A stretch of 64,000 bases of DNA. It comes from Siphonodentalium dalli. Its lineage: Eukaryota; Mollusca; Scaphopoda; Gadilida; Siphonodentaliidae. The stretch covers positions 5,890,001-5,954,000 of the forward strand of contig CP136062.1 in the NCBI GenBank assembly GCA_032622095.1, written 5' to 3'. Below are positions 46,103 to 58,653 of this stretch, one piece after another. Position 1 is the first letter of the stretch, and every line of letters begins with the position of its first letter. The notes under the pieces were generated by a model that was not told the origin of the DNA, did not search any database, and saw only the letters and a program-made list of their open reading frames with translations. The translations under genes and the position numbers were made by a program.

Positions 46103-47824
46103 CTATGGGCGGTAACTCCTCAGGGAAAGCGCGGACACAAGTTTTGATGCCCGTGGGCAGTAGGGCATATCGAGGTGTGCATACGGTCCAATTTTCGATG
46201 CTCTGCTCCTTATAATTTCCGAGATAATAAAATCACATATTTTTATATAAAGGGAGATAACTCCGTGGGATAAACGCGGACAATATTCGTTATGAGCCAA
46301 AGGCATAAAACTCATTTACCCCAATATACTTACCAATCTTGAGTTTTCTAATCCTAATACTTTCAGATATTAGGGAGTTGAAAAATAGTATAGTATAATA
46401 ATAATGAAAAATAATCGAAAAAGGGCCATAACTCTGTCAAAATATATTGGACCAACATCCGGATAGCATTATTTTTAGTAGACCTTAGATGCCTACATTC
46501 GCTAGAGATTTCGCGGTCCTCCTCCCATTAGTTTATGAGTATTTCCAATTAAACAGAAAACGGCCGCAGTAGAAAAACTATATACTTCCTTGGTTACACC
46601 ATGGAAGTATAATAATAGGAACAATCATGAGTGGAAAGAATCGCAGTTTATGGACGGAAAATATGAAGTATGGTGATTATATGTTGTCCTAACATGTGTA
46701 GGTTGATCTCAAGTGTTTGGACGTGACCCCACCCCTGTCTCGAAATTGGGTGACGGGATTGGGAAAACATCAACCCCTGGTACAAAATGCTAAGTTTAAG
46801 GCCCTGTAACTCCGTTAATTTCCAACGGATTTTAAAATTGTTTCCTGTTTTGTGAGTTGCTGCTGACATAGATTGCATAGTGTAAATTTCATCTGATTTG
46901 GAGACGGATAACACTTTGATTATTGGAAAGCATATGGGCCCAAATTCAAACTTGACGGCTAAAATCTCCGCCATTTTCCAACGGATTTACGATCTGTTTT
47001 CAGCTTCGATATCGGCTGATGTTGCAGATGTTATATTCCAAGTTTCATCTGATTCGGAGAAGAATAAAAAATTGGTACCACGGACCACCCCTCCCCAGAC
47101 CACAATAATGAGCCGACACTGTCAAAATTTGGCCCAACGCGTACCCTCTTCAGTCCGCACACATTTGCATTTCAGATGACATCGTATGTTCGATATCTTC
47201 GGAGGAGATGTGGTCACAAGCACAAGGGCCCAAAATTGCAAAGTTTGACGGCCTGCAATTATTTCAGTTTTCGATGGATTTTCGAAATTCTTTCAGTTTC
47301 TAGATCGGCTGATGTTGCAGATGATATATTTCAAGTTTCATCTGATTCCGAGAAGAATTAAAAATTGGTACCACGGACCACCCCTCCCCAGACCCACACT
47401 AATGAAGCGAAACTGGCAAAATTTGGCCCACCGCGTGCCCCCTTCCGTCCGCACACGTTGGCGTGTCAGATGTCATCCTATGTTCGATATCTTCGGAGGA
47501 GATGTGTACACAAGCACATGGGCCCAAATTGCAAACTTTGAGGGCCCGTAACTCTTGCATTTCTTCTCGGATTTCAAAAATCCTTTCCGGTATGGGTTTG
47601 TTTTCGTTCGGGAAATACATAAACTTAAATAGATGAATGTCAATCAAAATTTTATTTTGCGAAAATGTTGGCTCCCACCCCAGTGTCAAAATATATGTCC
47701 GACCCTGTCAAATTTTCCTTCTCTGACTAAACTGACAACTGTCAACACGACTATGAAAACCACATGCAGTTATCTGGAATGATACAAGAGGACAACAGAG
47801 TACAATCAAATAGAGGTTTGCCAA
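46103..47824 (+). repeat. 1.72 kb tandem array, unit 5
   Basis: Full length; private differences include a lost C at about 47099 (CAGACCACAATAATG) and AAAAACTATATAC next to the hairpin. Confidence 0.92.
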
Positions 47825-48343
47825 CTATGGGCGGTAACTCCTCAGGGAAAGCGCGGACACAAGTTTTGATGCCCGTGGGCAGTAGGGCATATCGAGGTGT
47901 GCATACGGTCCAATTTTCGATGCTCTGCTCCTTATAATTTCCGAGATAATAAAATCACATATTTTTATATAAAGGGAGATAACTCCGTGGGATAAACGCG
48001 GACAATATTCGTTATGAGCCAAAGGCATAAAACTCATTTACCCCCAATATACTTACCAATCTTGAGTTTTCTAATCCTAATACTTTCAGATATTAGGGAG
48101 TTGAAAAATAGTATAGTATAATAATAATGAAAAATAATCGAAAAAGGGCCATAACTCTGTCAAAATATATTGGACCAACATCCGGATAGCATTATTTTTA
48201 GTAGACCTTAGATGCCTACATTCGCTAGAGATTTCGCGGTCCTCCTCCCATTAGTTTCTGAGTATTTCCAATTAAACAGAAAACGGCCGCAGTAGAAAAA
48301 CAATATACTTCCTTGGTTACACCATGGAAGTATAATAATAGTG
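47825..48343 (+). repeat. 1.72 kb tandem array, partial unit 6 ending at the hairpin
   Basis: The unit matches from its start to the hairpin (48305-48333) and following AATAATA, then switches to AGTGAAAAATAAAAAATTGA and other hairpins. The array therefore ends exactly at the hairpin. Confidence 0.92.
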
Positions 48344-48895
48344 AAAAATAAAAAATTGAATAACAATATACTTCCATATTAAAATATGGAAGTATTATAA
48401 CAATATACTTCGATATTAAAATATGGAAGTATAATAAGGGAATCGCGCGGAATTGATTGGAATGTCGATAATATGGTTTATTGACATTTCTGTGTTCAGT
48501 TGGAACATTCTGATGTGACCCCCCACCCATGCCTCGAAATTTGGTGACGCGGGTAGAAAAGTCGTCATATATCGGCCAATGTTATGGTAAAAACTAGGCA
48601 CAAACTTTTCCAAAAAAATGGTTTAAGGGGCATAACTCTGGTAAGCAAGTTGGGACATAAACCTAAATGTCTCTAGTCGCTGTAGGTCGGAAAGGTGCAT
48701 ATACCTACCAAATTTCAATGTTTTATCTTTTAAACTTTCTGAGATATAAGGGTTACAAAATATATTAAGAATAAATAATAATAATAGTGAAAAATACAAA
48801 ATTGAATAACATTGAATGTCAATTTTTTTCTTGTCACCGATTCCAGCCATTTTTGCTGTCGTGTATCTATACGACGTACTAATGCTACTCGTGTA
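48344..48895 (+). repeat. Chimeric junction of module fragments
   Basis: It contains two ATAT-type hairpins (48368-48395 and 48405-48432) and a ~150 bp copy of the flank-segment start (48436-48580). A ~190 bp copy of the AAGGGGCATAACTCTGG submodule (48590-48780) and a small piece resembling the reverse complement of the 49620-49700 region (about 48820-48895) follow. Confidence 0.7.
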
Positions 48896-51576
48896 ATAAG
48901 GGAATCGCGCGGAATTGATTGGAATGTCGATAATATGGTTTATTGACATTTCTGTGTTCAGTTGGAACATTCTGATGTGACCCCCCACCCATGCCTCGAA
49001 ATTTGGTGACGCGGGTAGAAAAGTCGTCATATATCGGACAATTTTCGAGATATCGAGCTAATTTTTGCGTCATTGTGTTCGTATTTGATGCCCCTTTAAT
49101 ATTTACCAGTTTATGGTAAAGTATTGTGGCAATATTTTACTATGTAGGCCAATATGTATGTTGGTCAGTTCACACTTTTAGAAGTACTAGAAATTCCCCA
49201 TGGAATGACACCAAACACGTGACGATTGTTTGAAGGAATTCAAATTCATAGTGCATTTTCTGTAAACTTGAAAAAAGGAAGGGGCCACAATTTCTACATT
49301 TGTCAACCGATCCATAAAATTCACTCACGATGACACTCAGTGCATCTTATAGATACCTTACAACAATTTTGATTCAAATCGGCGACAAAAAAAATTTGAC
49401 AAATTTTGCCCATCCCCCTAGCCCATAAAACAATTGAGCGGACCTTTGTCAAAATTTCGTGGTTTTGTCTTCTGTCTATGTTTAAGACGCTCACACATAG
49501 AGCAAATCCAGCTGTTGCGCTTCGTCTAGGAGAAGATCTGGACACAAGCACTTTCCACACATGGACTTTATTAGCACATTTTTCGATGTGTTATAACTTG
49601 GTCATTTCTCAACCGATTTACAAAATTCTTACACGAGTAGCATTAGTACCTCATATAGATACACGAGAGCAAAAATGGCTGGAATCGGTGACAAGAAAAA
49701 AATTGACAAATTTTGGACCCCTCCCCTTGTCAACAAATTGTATTCTGACCTTGGTGAAAGTTTTCTCGATTCGTGCCCTTTCGTTAATTAACACGGTTAC
49801 GTAAACCGAATTCAGCTGTTTGGCTTCGTATAAATGAAGATCTGGGCACAAACATTTTCCAAAAAATTGGTTTAAGGGGCATAACTCTGGTAAGCAAGTT
49901 GGGACATAAACCTAAATGTCTCGAGTCGCTGTAGGTCAGAAAGGTGCATATACCTACCCAAATTTCAATGTTTTATCTTTTAAACTTTCTGAGATATAAG
50001 GGTTACAAAATATATTAAGAATAAATAATAATAATAGTGAAAAATAAAAAATTGAATAACAATATACTTCCATATTAAAATATGGAAGTATAACTAGAGG
50101 TCAGATTCCATGGAATCAGATATACTTCCATGGTATTCCATCCTATCCCACATGCGTATATGTGTGTTCCTCTTTATGCGAATGCATATTGGTGCCTTAT
50201 GATCCGATGGTGCACTTGCATTGTCATTTCTAAATGTAATATATAATTTTGGGACTTTTGTCTGTCTGTTTGTCTGTTAGCTATGACCAGGAAAACTGCT
50301 GGACGGATTTTGACAAAATTTGATTAGTAAGGTACTTTTATTCAGGGAGGGTTTTGGATCGGGCAAAACAGACTGATTTCAACGAAATTTGATACCTAGG
50401 GATACATTTGTCCGGGGAGTCTTTTGTGGGGGTCAAATTGTGGCCCCGACCTAAAATTGACCTTCGAAATGGTCACTTCAAGATCAAGTAAAACGAACGG
50501 ATTTCGACAAAATTTGATACCTAGGAAACTTTTGTCCGGGTAGGGTTTTGGAAAGGTCAAATCGTGACAATAGGTTACTTTTATAGTAGAGCGGACATAC
50601 CTATATAGTATATCGGTGAGCATGTTCATGCATTTGCCTTGCTTCTTGACAAGTCCGTTTGAATTTGCGTCATGAAGAGATGTTATGATTTTGAGTAATA
50701 TATTTCACCCGTTACAACGTTATACGCTACCAGGGTTAAACCGTCCAATCTAAATCTTTAAAAATCATACAAATCTTGCGTTTAGATACTACTTATGACA
50801 TCCACTCGTCGAAAAGTTTTTATCTCTATATCTGATTTTCGGAGTAATTTTCCCCATTTGATCTTCGGTGGAATTTGCCAAATCTGAACCCACCGACACA
50901 AACACTCCCTTGAGCAGGTTGCGCTTATAGTAGAGCGGTCAAATTTTGTAGGGGTACCTACAGTATACCGGCTTACATGCTCCTGCGTGAAACTCGCTCC
51001 TACATTATCCCGTTTGGATTTGGGGCTAAAATCGGCCAGTGATAGACTACGTAAGTATACATATTTATGATATATAGCGTTGTCAAGAGTAAACCGTTCC
51101 ATCTGAAAATTAGAAAATCACCCTCTGGATGCGCATGAACACTAGCCATCAGATGTATTCGTCAAAATTTTTTATCTCGATGTTTGAATTCCCCCCCCCC
51201 CTTTGCAATGTTCGTGGAATTTTCCTAAAGTCAAAACCCACTCCGACTCGCATTCTCCGTTGGGCAGGTTACTTTTAAAGTATAGCCGTCAAACTTTTGG
51301 GACGTACATACAGTATATCAGCGTACCTGTTACGATATTATCTTGCTCTTTAATTAGCGGTTTAGATTTGGCGGGAAAAATAGTTGAAACATTTCCGTAC
51401 CCAGTAACGCGGAATGTTATGGGAAAAAACTTTTTTAAGCGGTATATTCGGATCCGGATCACGCGTCCAATTCTGAATGTGCAATAAAAAAATTAGAGCG
51501 CTGCACTTATAAAAAAACAAACAAAAAAAACAACCTTGGTTTATTCATCCTGGTGTATAGTGTGTCCATATTTATG
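48896..51576 (+). repeat. Flank segment, copy 2 of the ~2.7 kb duplication
   Basis: Colinear with 36738-39437. It differs by indels, including loss of most of one central repeat near 50345, and carries an extra ATAT-type hairpin at 50064-50091 just before CTAG (50094). Confidence 0.85.
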
Positions 51577-52088
51577 GGCGGTAACTCCTCAGGGAAAGCG
51601 CGGACACAAGTTTTGATGCCCGTGGGCTGTAGGGCATATCGAGGTGTGCATACGGTCCAATTTTCGATGCTCTGCTCCTTATAATTTCCGAGATAATAAA
51701 ATGACATTTTTTCATATAAAGGGAGATAACTCCGCGATGTAAACGCGGACAATATCCGTTATGGGCCAAAGGCATAGAACTCATTTACCCCAACATACCT
51801 ACCAACTTTGAGTTTTCTAATCCTAATACTTTCAGAGATTAGGTCGTTGAAAAATAGTTAAGCATAATAATAATAATAATAATGAAAAATAATCGAAAAA
51901 GGGCTATAACTCTGTCAAAAGATATTGGACCAACATGCGGATACCTTTATTTTTAGTAGACCTTGGACGCCTACAATCGCTAGAGATTTTACGTCCATAC
52001 TGCCATTAGTTTCTGAGTATTTCCAAATAAACGGAAAACGAGCTCATTAGAAAAACAATATACTTCCTTGGTTACACCATGGAAGTAT
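50094..52088 (+). mobile_element. Candidate HINE/mini-me-like element, CCATGG-type arms, copy 2
   Basis: CTAG (50094), palindrome GATTCCATGGAATC (50104-50117), arm ATACTTCCATGG (50122-50133), a GTCT microsatellite at about 50260-50278 and a closing hairpin at 52060-52088 repeat the layout of 37884-39945 at nearly the same length (1.99 against 2.06 kb). Confidence 0.55.
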
Positions 52089-52553
52089 AATAATAGGGAA
52101 AATCATGATCTGAAAGAATCGAATTTTTGGGTCGGAAACACGAAGTATGTTGATTATATGTTGTTCTTAACATGTGTGTGTTATCTTATGTGTTTGTAAG
52201 TGACCCCACACCTACCTCGAAATTGGGTAACAGGATTGGGAAATTGTCAAACCCGGCCCAAAATGCGAAGTTTGAGGGCCCATAACTCAGTTATTTTCGT
52301 ATTGATTTTAATTTTGTTTTCAGTATTATGATTAGTTCCTCACGTAGATTGTTTGTTATAAATTTTGTCTGATTCCGAGACGGATAACATTTTGATTATT
52401 GGAACGAATACAGGTCCAGATTAAAATTTTGAGGGCCCAAATCTCAGCCATTTGTGAACGGAATTACGATCTGTTTTCAGTTTTGTGATCAACGTGTATG
52501 GTAGATGTTATATTCCAGGTTTCATATAATTCGAAGACGAAATAAATTTTGGT
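51577..52553 (+). repeat. Diverged single array module, cut off at a LINE 3' end
   Basis: Homologous to the array unit from its start through TTGGTA, with clearly more divergence than the array units show among themselves. At 52553 the match stops inside the TTGGTACCACGG block, where a TAGGA microsatellite begins. Confidence 0.85.
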
Positions 52554-53487
52554 AGGATAGGATAGGATATTTGTATTTACAATACACATATGAATAGTAC
52601 AATAAATTAACATATAACTAGAATAATTCAGTATATTGCTGGGGGGAACATAGCCCTGCCGGGCTGTCTTCCTGTTTCCCCCATAACAAATATCATTATA
52701 CAAATAATTTATCAGATAGCGTGAGTATTATTTATATTCGTATCCACGTACACGTACAGACTAATCGTATATATAACAAATAATATAAGACAAAATGTTC
52801 AGGGCATTTTTTTTTTTTTTTTACAAAAGTGTTTATATGTTTGTGAGCCAGTCCAGACGAGTTATCACTATATCGCTTTATCTCTCCCCGGAAACGTTAC
52901 GTTCTTGTCACATGTTCTAAAGTATGAGAAGTTTCTGCATGTCTTAGTTTCAAACGAAGATTGAGAGAATAGTATTCAGATTATAGAGAAGTTCTCATGA
53001 TGAAATCTCAGAACACAAGCTCACCACGATGTCTCATCCGACTCAGAATTATTATTTCATACTCATAGATTCATAGGATTCTGGGGAGAGATTATGCATC
53101 TTTTATAGTAACAATACAAATAAATATGAATTCATATGATTCGCCGGAAGGGCTTTTTGTTGAGTGAGGTTTAAGGGAGAATGTTAACTAAATGTGATAA
53201 TTATGTGTGTGTATACCATCATAGATTGGAGGCGCAGACTCGGCAAGAGTGTCCATTACTTTAAATATGCTTGTTCACCTTTAATGTGTCGATATTATGA
53301 CTTGCGTTGTAGTCATCGTGGTATTGGTATTGTAGCCTTTGATATGACCGAGGACGCGGTGGTGGAAATAAAAATGGTAGAGTAGAACTATGATTGTGCT
53401 GCCGAATAGAACTATGTGTATACAAGGTGTTTATTTTAATATAAGTATTCGTATTATGTATCGGTACAGTCGGGACATCCTGTGTTT
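52554..53487 (-). mobile_element. 3' region and tail of the CR1-like LINE
   Basis: On the minus strand this region ends in ATCCT repeats (TAGGATAGGATAGGA on the plus strand at 52553-52568), preceded by a GCCCGGCAGGGC stem at 52653-52664. A short-unit microsatellite tail instead of poly(A) is typical of CR1/L2-type LINEs. The thumb and C-terminal region of the protein are mostly not recognisable here. A local 17 bp duplication (GACGTTCAAAAAGCATG type) sits at about 53520. Confidence 0.6.
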
Positions 53488-56064
53488 TTACGGCGTACAT
53501 TTTTTTAGATAATTACCAAGTATTTTTTGAACGTCATGCTTTTTGAACGTCATGTTCTCATCAAAATGGATACCTAAAAATTTTGTTGAGGATTCGTGCC
53601 CAAGATTCCCTATTCGATTCAATTCATTGTGATTTAACTTTATTTTCAAAGTATTCCATTTTTTGTCATTATTCGGTGGGTGTATGAGCATATAGTTGCT
53701 TTTATTAATATTAATTGCAAGTTTATTACAGCAGCACCAATCGAATACATTGGCTAATTCGTTGTTGACATAACTTTGTACTAATTCCCAATTTTTACCG
53801 CTTGTAAAGAGAGTGGTATCATCGGCATACGATAAAAAGTCCATTGTTGTAGAATTTGCCATATCATTCACGTATATTAAAAATATTATTGGCCCAAGAA
53901 TTGAGCCTTGTGGGACTCCACAGGAAGTATTCATAAGGTTTGAAGCACTCCCGCAATATTCAACATATTGTCTCCTGTCATATAACTAACTATGGAACCA
54001 CGACTTTGCTACACCCCTAATACCATAGTGGTCAAGTTTTGATAGTAGTATATTGTGGTCTATTGTATCGAACGCTTTAGATAAGTCAAGGAATAGGGCC
54101 AGGGTGGAATCCCGTGTCGGTTTATCATTATTATTAACGAAATGATCTAGAAGATGCATAATAGGATGAAACGTTGAGTGGTTTGGTCTAAATCCATATT
54201 GGTGTTTATATAATATTTCATTGTCTTTAAGAAAATCTACAAGTCGTTTTTGCATTAATTTTTCAAGCAGTTTAGAGAACGATGGAAGGATACTGATTGG
54301 ACGATAGTGTGTTATTTCCTTGGCGTTGTTTATTTTGGGAATGGGAACTACTTTAGAGATTTTCATGTTCATTGGGACTATTCCCTGTTCAAACGAAAGA
54401 TTAAATATATACTTAAGTGCTGGGGCTATTATGAAGATAGTCTCTTTCATGAGTTCAGTCGATATGCCGATGTAATCTTTGCTCTTTTTTCCTTTCATAG
54501 AATAACATGTTAATATTATTTCCTGAATGGATGTCGGTTCGATTTCTAATTCGTGTGCTTGTCTATTTCGAAGATAGTCAGTAAAGTCTGCGTCTGAGGT
54601 TTCAGAATGAATAGAACTCCTAGTGTTTTCACCGATTTTTGAAAAGTAGTCATTAAATGTTTTGGCTATTATGTTTGGGTCAGATAGCTTTATATTGTTA
54701 TCATTAAATATCTTAGGATAGTAACACGATTTTTGATTTTTATTGATGGCATTTTTAAGAATTTTCCATGTGTTTTTTATATCATTTTTATTTTGTTCTA
54801 GACAGTCAGAAAAATAACTATTTTTACTTTTCCTAATTAGTTTATTATATAATTGACGATAATTTATGTTGGCAATTTTATTTGTGTCCGAAGGCGAATT
54901 CAGTTTATTACAGTAGAGTTCTTGTTTGGTGATTGATGATTTGATTAGTCCAGTTGTCATCCATGGTGCGCGTTTGATATATTTCTTGGGTACTTTCCGT
55001 GTTACGAGCGGAAAAGCTAGGTCGTGCGCGGTCATGTATATGTCTAAAAAACATTCATATGCCTTTTCAGATGAGTTGCAACTGAGAACTGAGTCAAATT
55101 TACACGATTTTAACAAGTTTTTGAATATATGGACATTATTAATATTATAGTTCCTATATGTAGCTTTTTTATGGGAGGGGTTTAATGGTTTCTGCTTGTT
55201 TGCTTCAGAGATGAATATACCGAAATGATCGGAAACATCGCAGGTAATTATCCCTGTTTGTTGACTATCTTGCATTTTGTTGGTATAGATATGATCAATT
55301 ATGGTGGCAGAGTGTTCGGTTAATCTTGTAGGTTTCGTAATCATGGGCATGAATCCTCTTGTAAAAACATTGTTTATGAAATCGTTAGTTTTTGCATGCG
55401 TATCGAAATTGAGAAGGTTAATGTTGAGGTCTCCTATTATGTAAGACTTGGCTTTTTTCAATTTCTCTAAGATATTATCGAATTTCAACATAAATTTGTC
55501 CAAGTCGGCCTTCGGTGCTGTATTTGGTCTATAAATACATCCTATTATGTAAGTATCGTTCGCTCCTCTGTGTATTTCTACAAATATTGTTTCTATTACG
55601 TGGGGAATAAATATTGTCAAGTCGGGTCTTAGTTTGTATTGTATATTTTCCTTGATGTAGATACCAACACCGCCTCTGCCATCGTCGCCATCGGGTCGAG
55701 TATTAAATTCTAAGGGGTGATATCCTGGAAGTGAGAAGTCTGAGGATCTATGCACATTGAATATTTCTGTCAGGGCGATAACATCAAACATATATTCTTC
55801 TGAATTCAAATCACAGAGTAGGTTTTTCAGGTTTTCATAATTTGCGTTAAGGCTTCTGCAATGTATGCCAAAAAGAGAGAATTTTATGTTATTTGAGAGA
55901 AATTCTTTACCCTCTGTGGGCGAGAGATATTGGCAGGTATTTTGATTCCAGAGTTGGATGCTGTCGGGTTCAAATTCGTCTCCTTCTATTTGAGACCATT
56001 TCGCCGCGAAGTCATGCGTACGCGTGTCCCTTACCTCACTCAAAGTTATGTTATTTGCAGACAT
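53488..56064 (-). pseudogene. CR1-like LINE ORF2: endonuclease and reverse transcriptase, one nonsense codon
   Basis: The minus-strand frame starts at ATG 56064. It carries an APE endonuclease (LTE at residues 98-100, GGVGIYI near 131, GDLN at 211, IIDHIYTN near 255, VSDH ending at 280) and a reverse transcriptase (KGKKSKDYIGIS, SKVVPIPK, YRPISILPSFSKLLEKLMQ, QYGFRPNHST, FLDLSKAFDTIDH). A TAG at 53988-53986 stops it after 692 codons, but the same frame is open beyond: 17 codons, then CGVPQGSILGP and an intact SYADDTTLF, ending at 53488. One substitution therefore separates two halves of a single 858-codon frame, and all catalytic aspartates are present. The end after LGNYLKKCTP is premature for the family, and no ORF1 is found upstream. 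Its job would be target-primed reverse transcription of its own RNA. Confidence 0.92.
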
Positions 56065-57798
56065 AATGGGGGGTTTCTAAGGTGTTGTTATGTGGGCCCC
56101 TGATTACGACCATTTGGTTATGTCGTGGTACTGAACGTCTGTACATATACATGGAAACTAATATGGATATCATAAATTAATGTAAGTTTAACTTTCAATT
56201 TCAATTTGTTTGGTGGAGTTATGTCAAAGAAAATGTATCCGTGATTGGAGATTATATACATGCGGAAGAAAGAGAGTATTATATTATGCGAGTCAATATC
56301 AATTGTGGAACAAAACAAATTATACGAATAAGTATACACATCTTGAAGTATATGCAAATCAACAATTGAACAAGTGCTTATTTATATACAGCCATTGGCT
56401 ATCGAAATAGCGATGATGTCACACCAGTGACTCCCCTTTGCATCCCCAAATCCCGTCCCTGAATAGAGAGGCATATATCCAGATTTCTACGAGTCAAGCA
56501 ATGAATCCGTGCAGCCTCATTAGAAAGGATATTTATCTATAATACATACCCAAAGAGGGGACCTCACTTTAAACATATTTGTATTTATGCATATATTGTC
56601 ATCTCGATATTTATTATGAGCGAGATACGATACAGTACCAAAATGTCAAAGGCGCACGATTGGCGAAAAAGCGAATTATTCTGGCCCTTGCTGTATCCAT
56701 CCACTCGAATCGAGTATCAAAATATTATGATTCTTCCGTCATCAAATTCGCACGCTTTTTTCCTGCAGCCACTAACCACGCGTGATGCGAGAGACTGAAT
56801 CAGACTGCTGTGGGGACAGTCTATTGAAAGTTTGTTTTCACATGTATGCTATTTCGGTTGGATATTCGTGTGGAATATAATTCGTTCGTTATATTTTGTT
56901 CTATAATTTGTATGTGTATATGCCAGAACTTAGAACAGCTGTAGAAGCAAATGTAGCTGAATTCATTGCCACGCAGAGAAAAAAGCCGCTCGCACGACAG
57001 TCAGACAGTTTGTTGTCTCAGTTTAAAATTTGATTCGCTATTGTTAATACACACGAGATGTCCAACATGTGCGTTAGTTCGTGTTGTCGATGATATTGAT
57101 AATATAATTCTGGATATGTGGTGAGTAGCATTATTTAAACATTTTCGGATATCAGTTAATATCAATACATCCAATTTGGGAGAATCTTAATTAGCTGAAT
57201 TGATAATAATAGTCCCGACGTCTGCCAAAGGCAACCCCACATTATATTATGAGGCTACCGAGGGCCAACATCAGGCCCATATAGAATATCAAACTAGAAT
57301 TGATAATTGTTTCATAATGACGTAGGCTATATTGTGAAAGTCATAATTTTGGTAGCAATATATGAGGCTAATTCATTTACATATGCATGTTTCACTGTGG
57401 AAGTGCATGGAATATACATTTAATTCATTGCATCAAAGCTAGATAACAAATGAGACTCATGCTTAAGCTCAAGCTAATGGCGGAGACATGGTGTTTTAAT
57501 TGGATAATTGACAACCAATAATTCTCGCCATCCCATGTATTTCCTTAACTTGTAGTGATGGAAATTTATGCCATCAGCTAGCATTCACTTTAAACTATTT
57601 ATGTATCTGACATAAATGTATATGATTATATAATTAGGACTGGGTTTAGTGTAATTTGTGTAAAGACTAATTTATATATTACAATTGCATTGTAATTTTG
57701 TAAATAATTATGTATGCATTAATTGTAATTAAGATAAATGTTGATATGTGAAAGCTGTATTTCAATTTCAAGTACATGCACCCCTATTTTGAATATAG
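56065..57798. other. No confident gene
   Basis: The first ~150 bp may be LINE 5' UTR on the minus strand. The rest holds short frames without domains. The array module seen left of the LINE does not resume here, so the LINE is not a simple insertion within the module. Confidence 0.4.
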
Positions 57799-58290
57799 GT
57801 TCATTCTAGTCAAAAGTGTAATTTGTTTAAATCCGATAATATGGGGATTTTGACACTAGTGGGTCAATTTGTTCCGAAATAGACCATTCCTGCTCCACCA
57901 TAAGTTTGTGCATTTATATCAAGAGTCTCATTTGGTCATAAATGTGTTGGAGCTGTTTTATATATAGTAGCATTTCCTGTCCCTGTTTGTGAAAAGAGAT
58001 AAGGAAGTTCCTGTCACTGTTAGTGAAAAGAGATTAGAAAGTCATGCCAATAATACAATAACAATGAGTGCTTGCTACATTATAACATGTTACATTTGAA
58101 TTAATTTGTATAAACACAAGTCTTCAATGAGAAAAAGTTATGTACTAAATATAGCAAACTAGGTTCATTGTAGTTAACAGCGTAAGTTGTTCAAGTCCTA
58201 TAAAATGAGAATTGCGAAATCAGTTAATCCATTTGTCTTGAAATAGTCCATTCCTGCTTCACCATAGTTAGTGCATTTAGCTCAAGAGTA
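57799..58290 (+). repeat. Direct duplication of ~130 bp, ~364 bp apart
   Basis: GGTTCATTSTAGT, GAAATAGWCCATTCCTGCT, CACCATA and GTGCATTTA-CTCAAGAGT-like words occur in order at 57799-57935 and 58163-58287. Between them a ~45 bp unit (CCTGTCCCTGTTTGTGAAAA, then GAGAT) is duplicated at 57975-58040. Confidence 0.75.
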
Positions 58291-58653
58291 CCGGTATTTG
58301 GAGCTTCAATTAAAAGAAAAAATGGATGACCAAACAAAAGGAAACAGAAACAAAAAACATTTATTTATATTCACTTGATTTTGATTAATTATGAAATATT
58401 TGAGTTACCAGTATTTATAAAATGGCTATTTTATCAACATTCACTCCAAACAACTGTCTCAGATTGATGAAGAAAACATTACTACAGATATTGCGACTTG
58501 CCGCAGTATTTTGCATAGTATTCAATTTATCAGAGTTTTCCGAAATAATAATGAGTGTCAAATCAGATAATATGATCGTACGTGACACGTAATGGAGCAA
58601 CCACCAAGTTGATCATTAAATTCAATATTACACTAATTATAGGATGTTCCGTA

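Noticed and set aside
39438-48343. CRISPR-like array or rDNA/5S-type gene array
   Set aside because: The repeats are 1.72 kb with no short-repeat/spacer pattern, and no rRNA, tRNA or histone sequence is recognisable in the unit.
50064-50097. Classical Helitron 3' end (hairpin followed by CTAG) proving a canonical Helitron
   Set aside because: Only at 50094 is CTAG directly preceded by a hairpin; at 33337, 34359 and 37884 the hairpin is missing and CTAG precedes the arm instead, and no TC...A/T insertion context or Rep/helicase is visible. I keep only a Helitron-like hypothesis.
8083-56064. The two LINE relics as copies of one family
   Set aside because: Endonuclease and reverse transcriptase motifs differ throughout (GDFNAH against GDLNIN, DRDD against YADD) and the C-terminal regions are unrelated; they are separate families.
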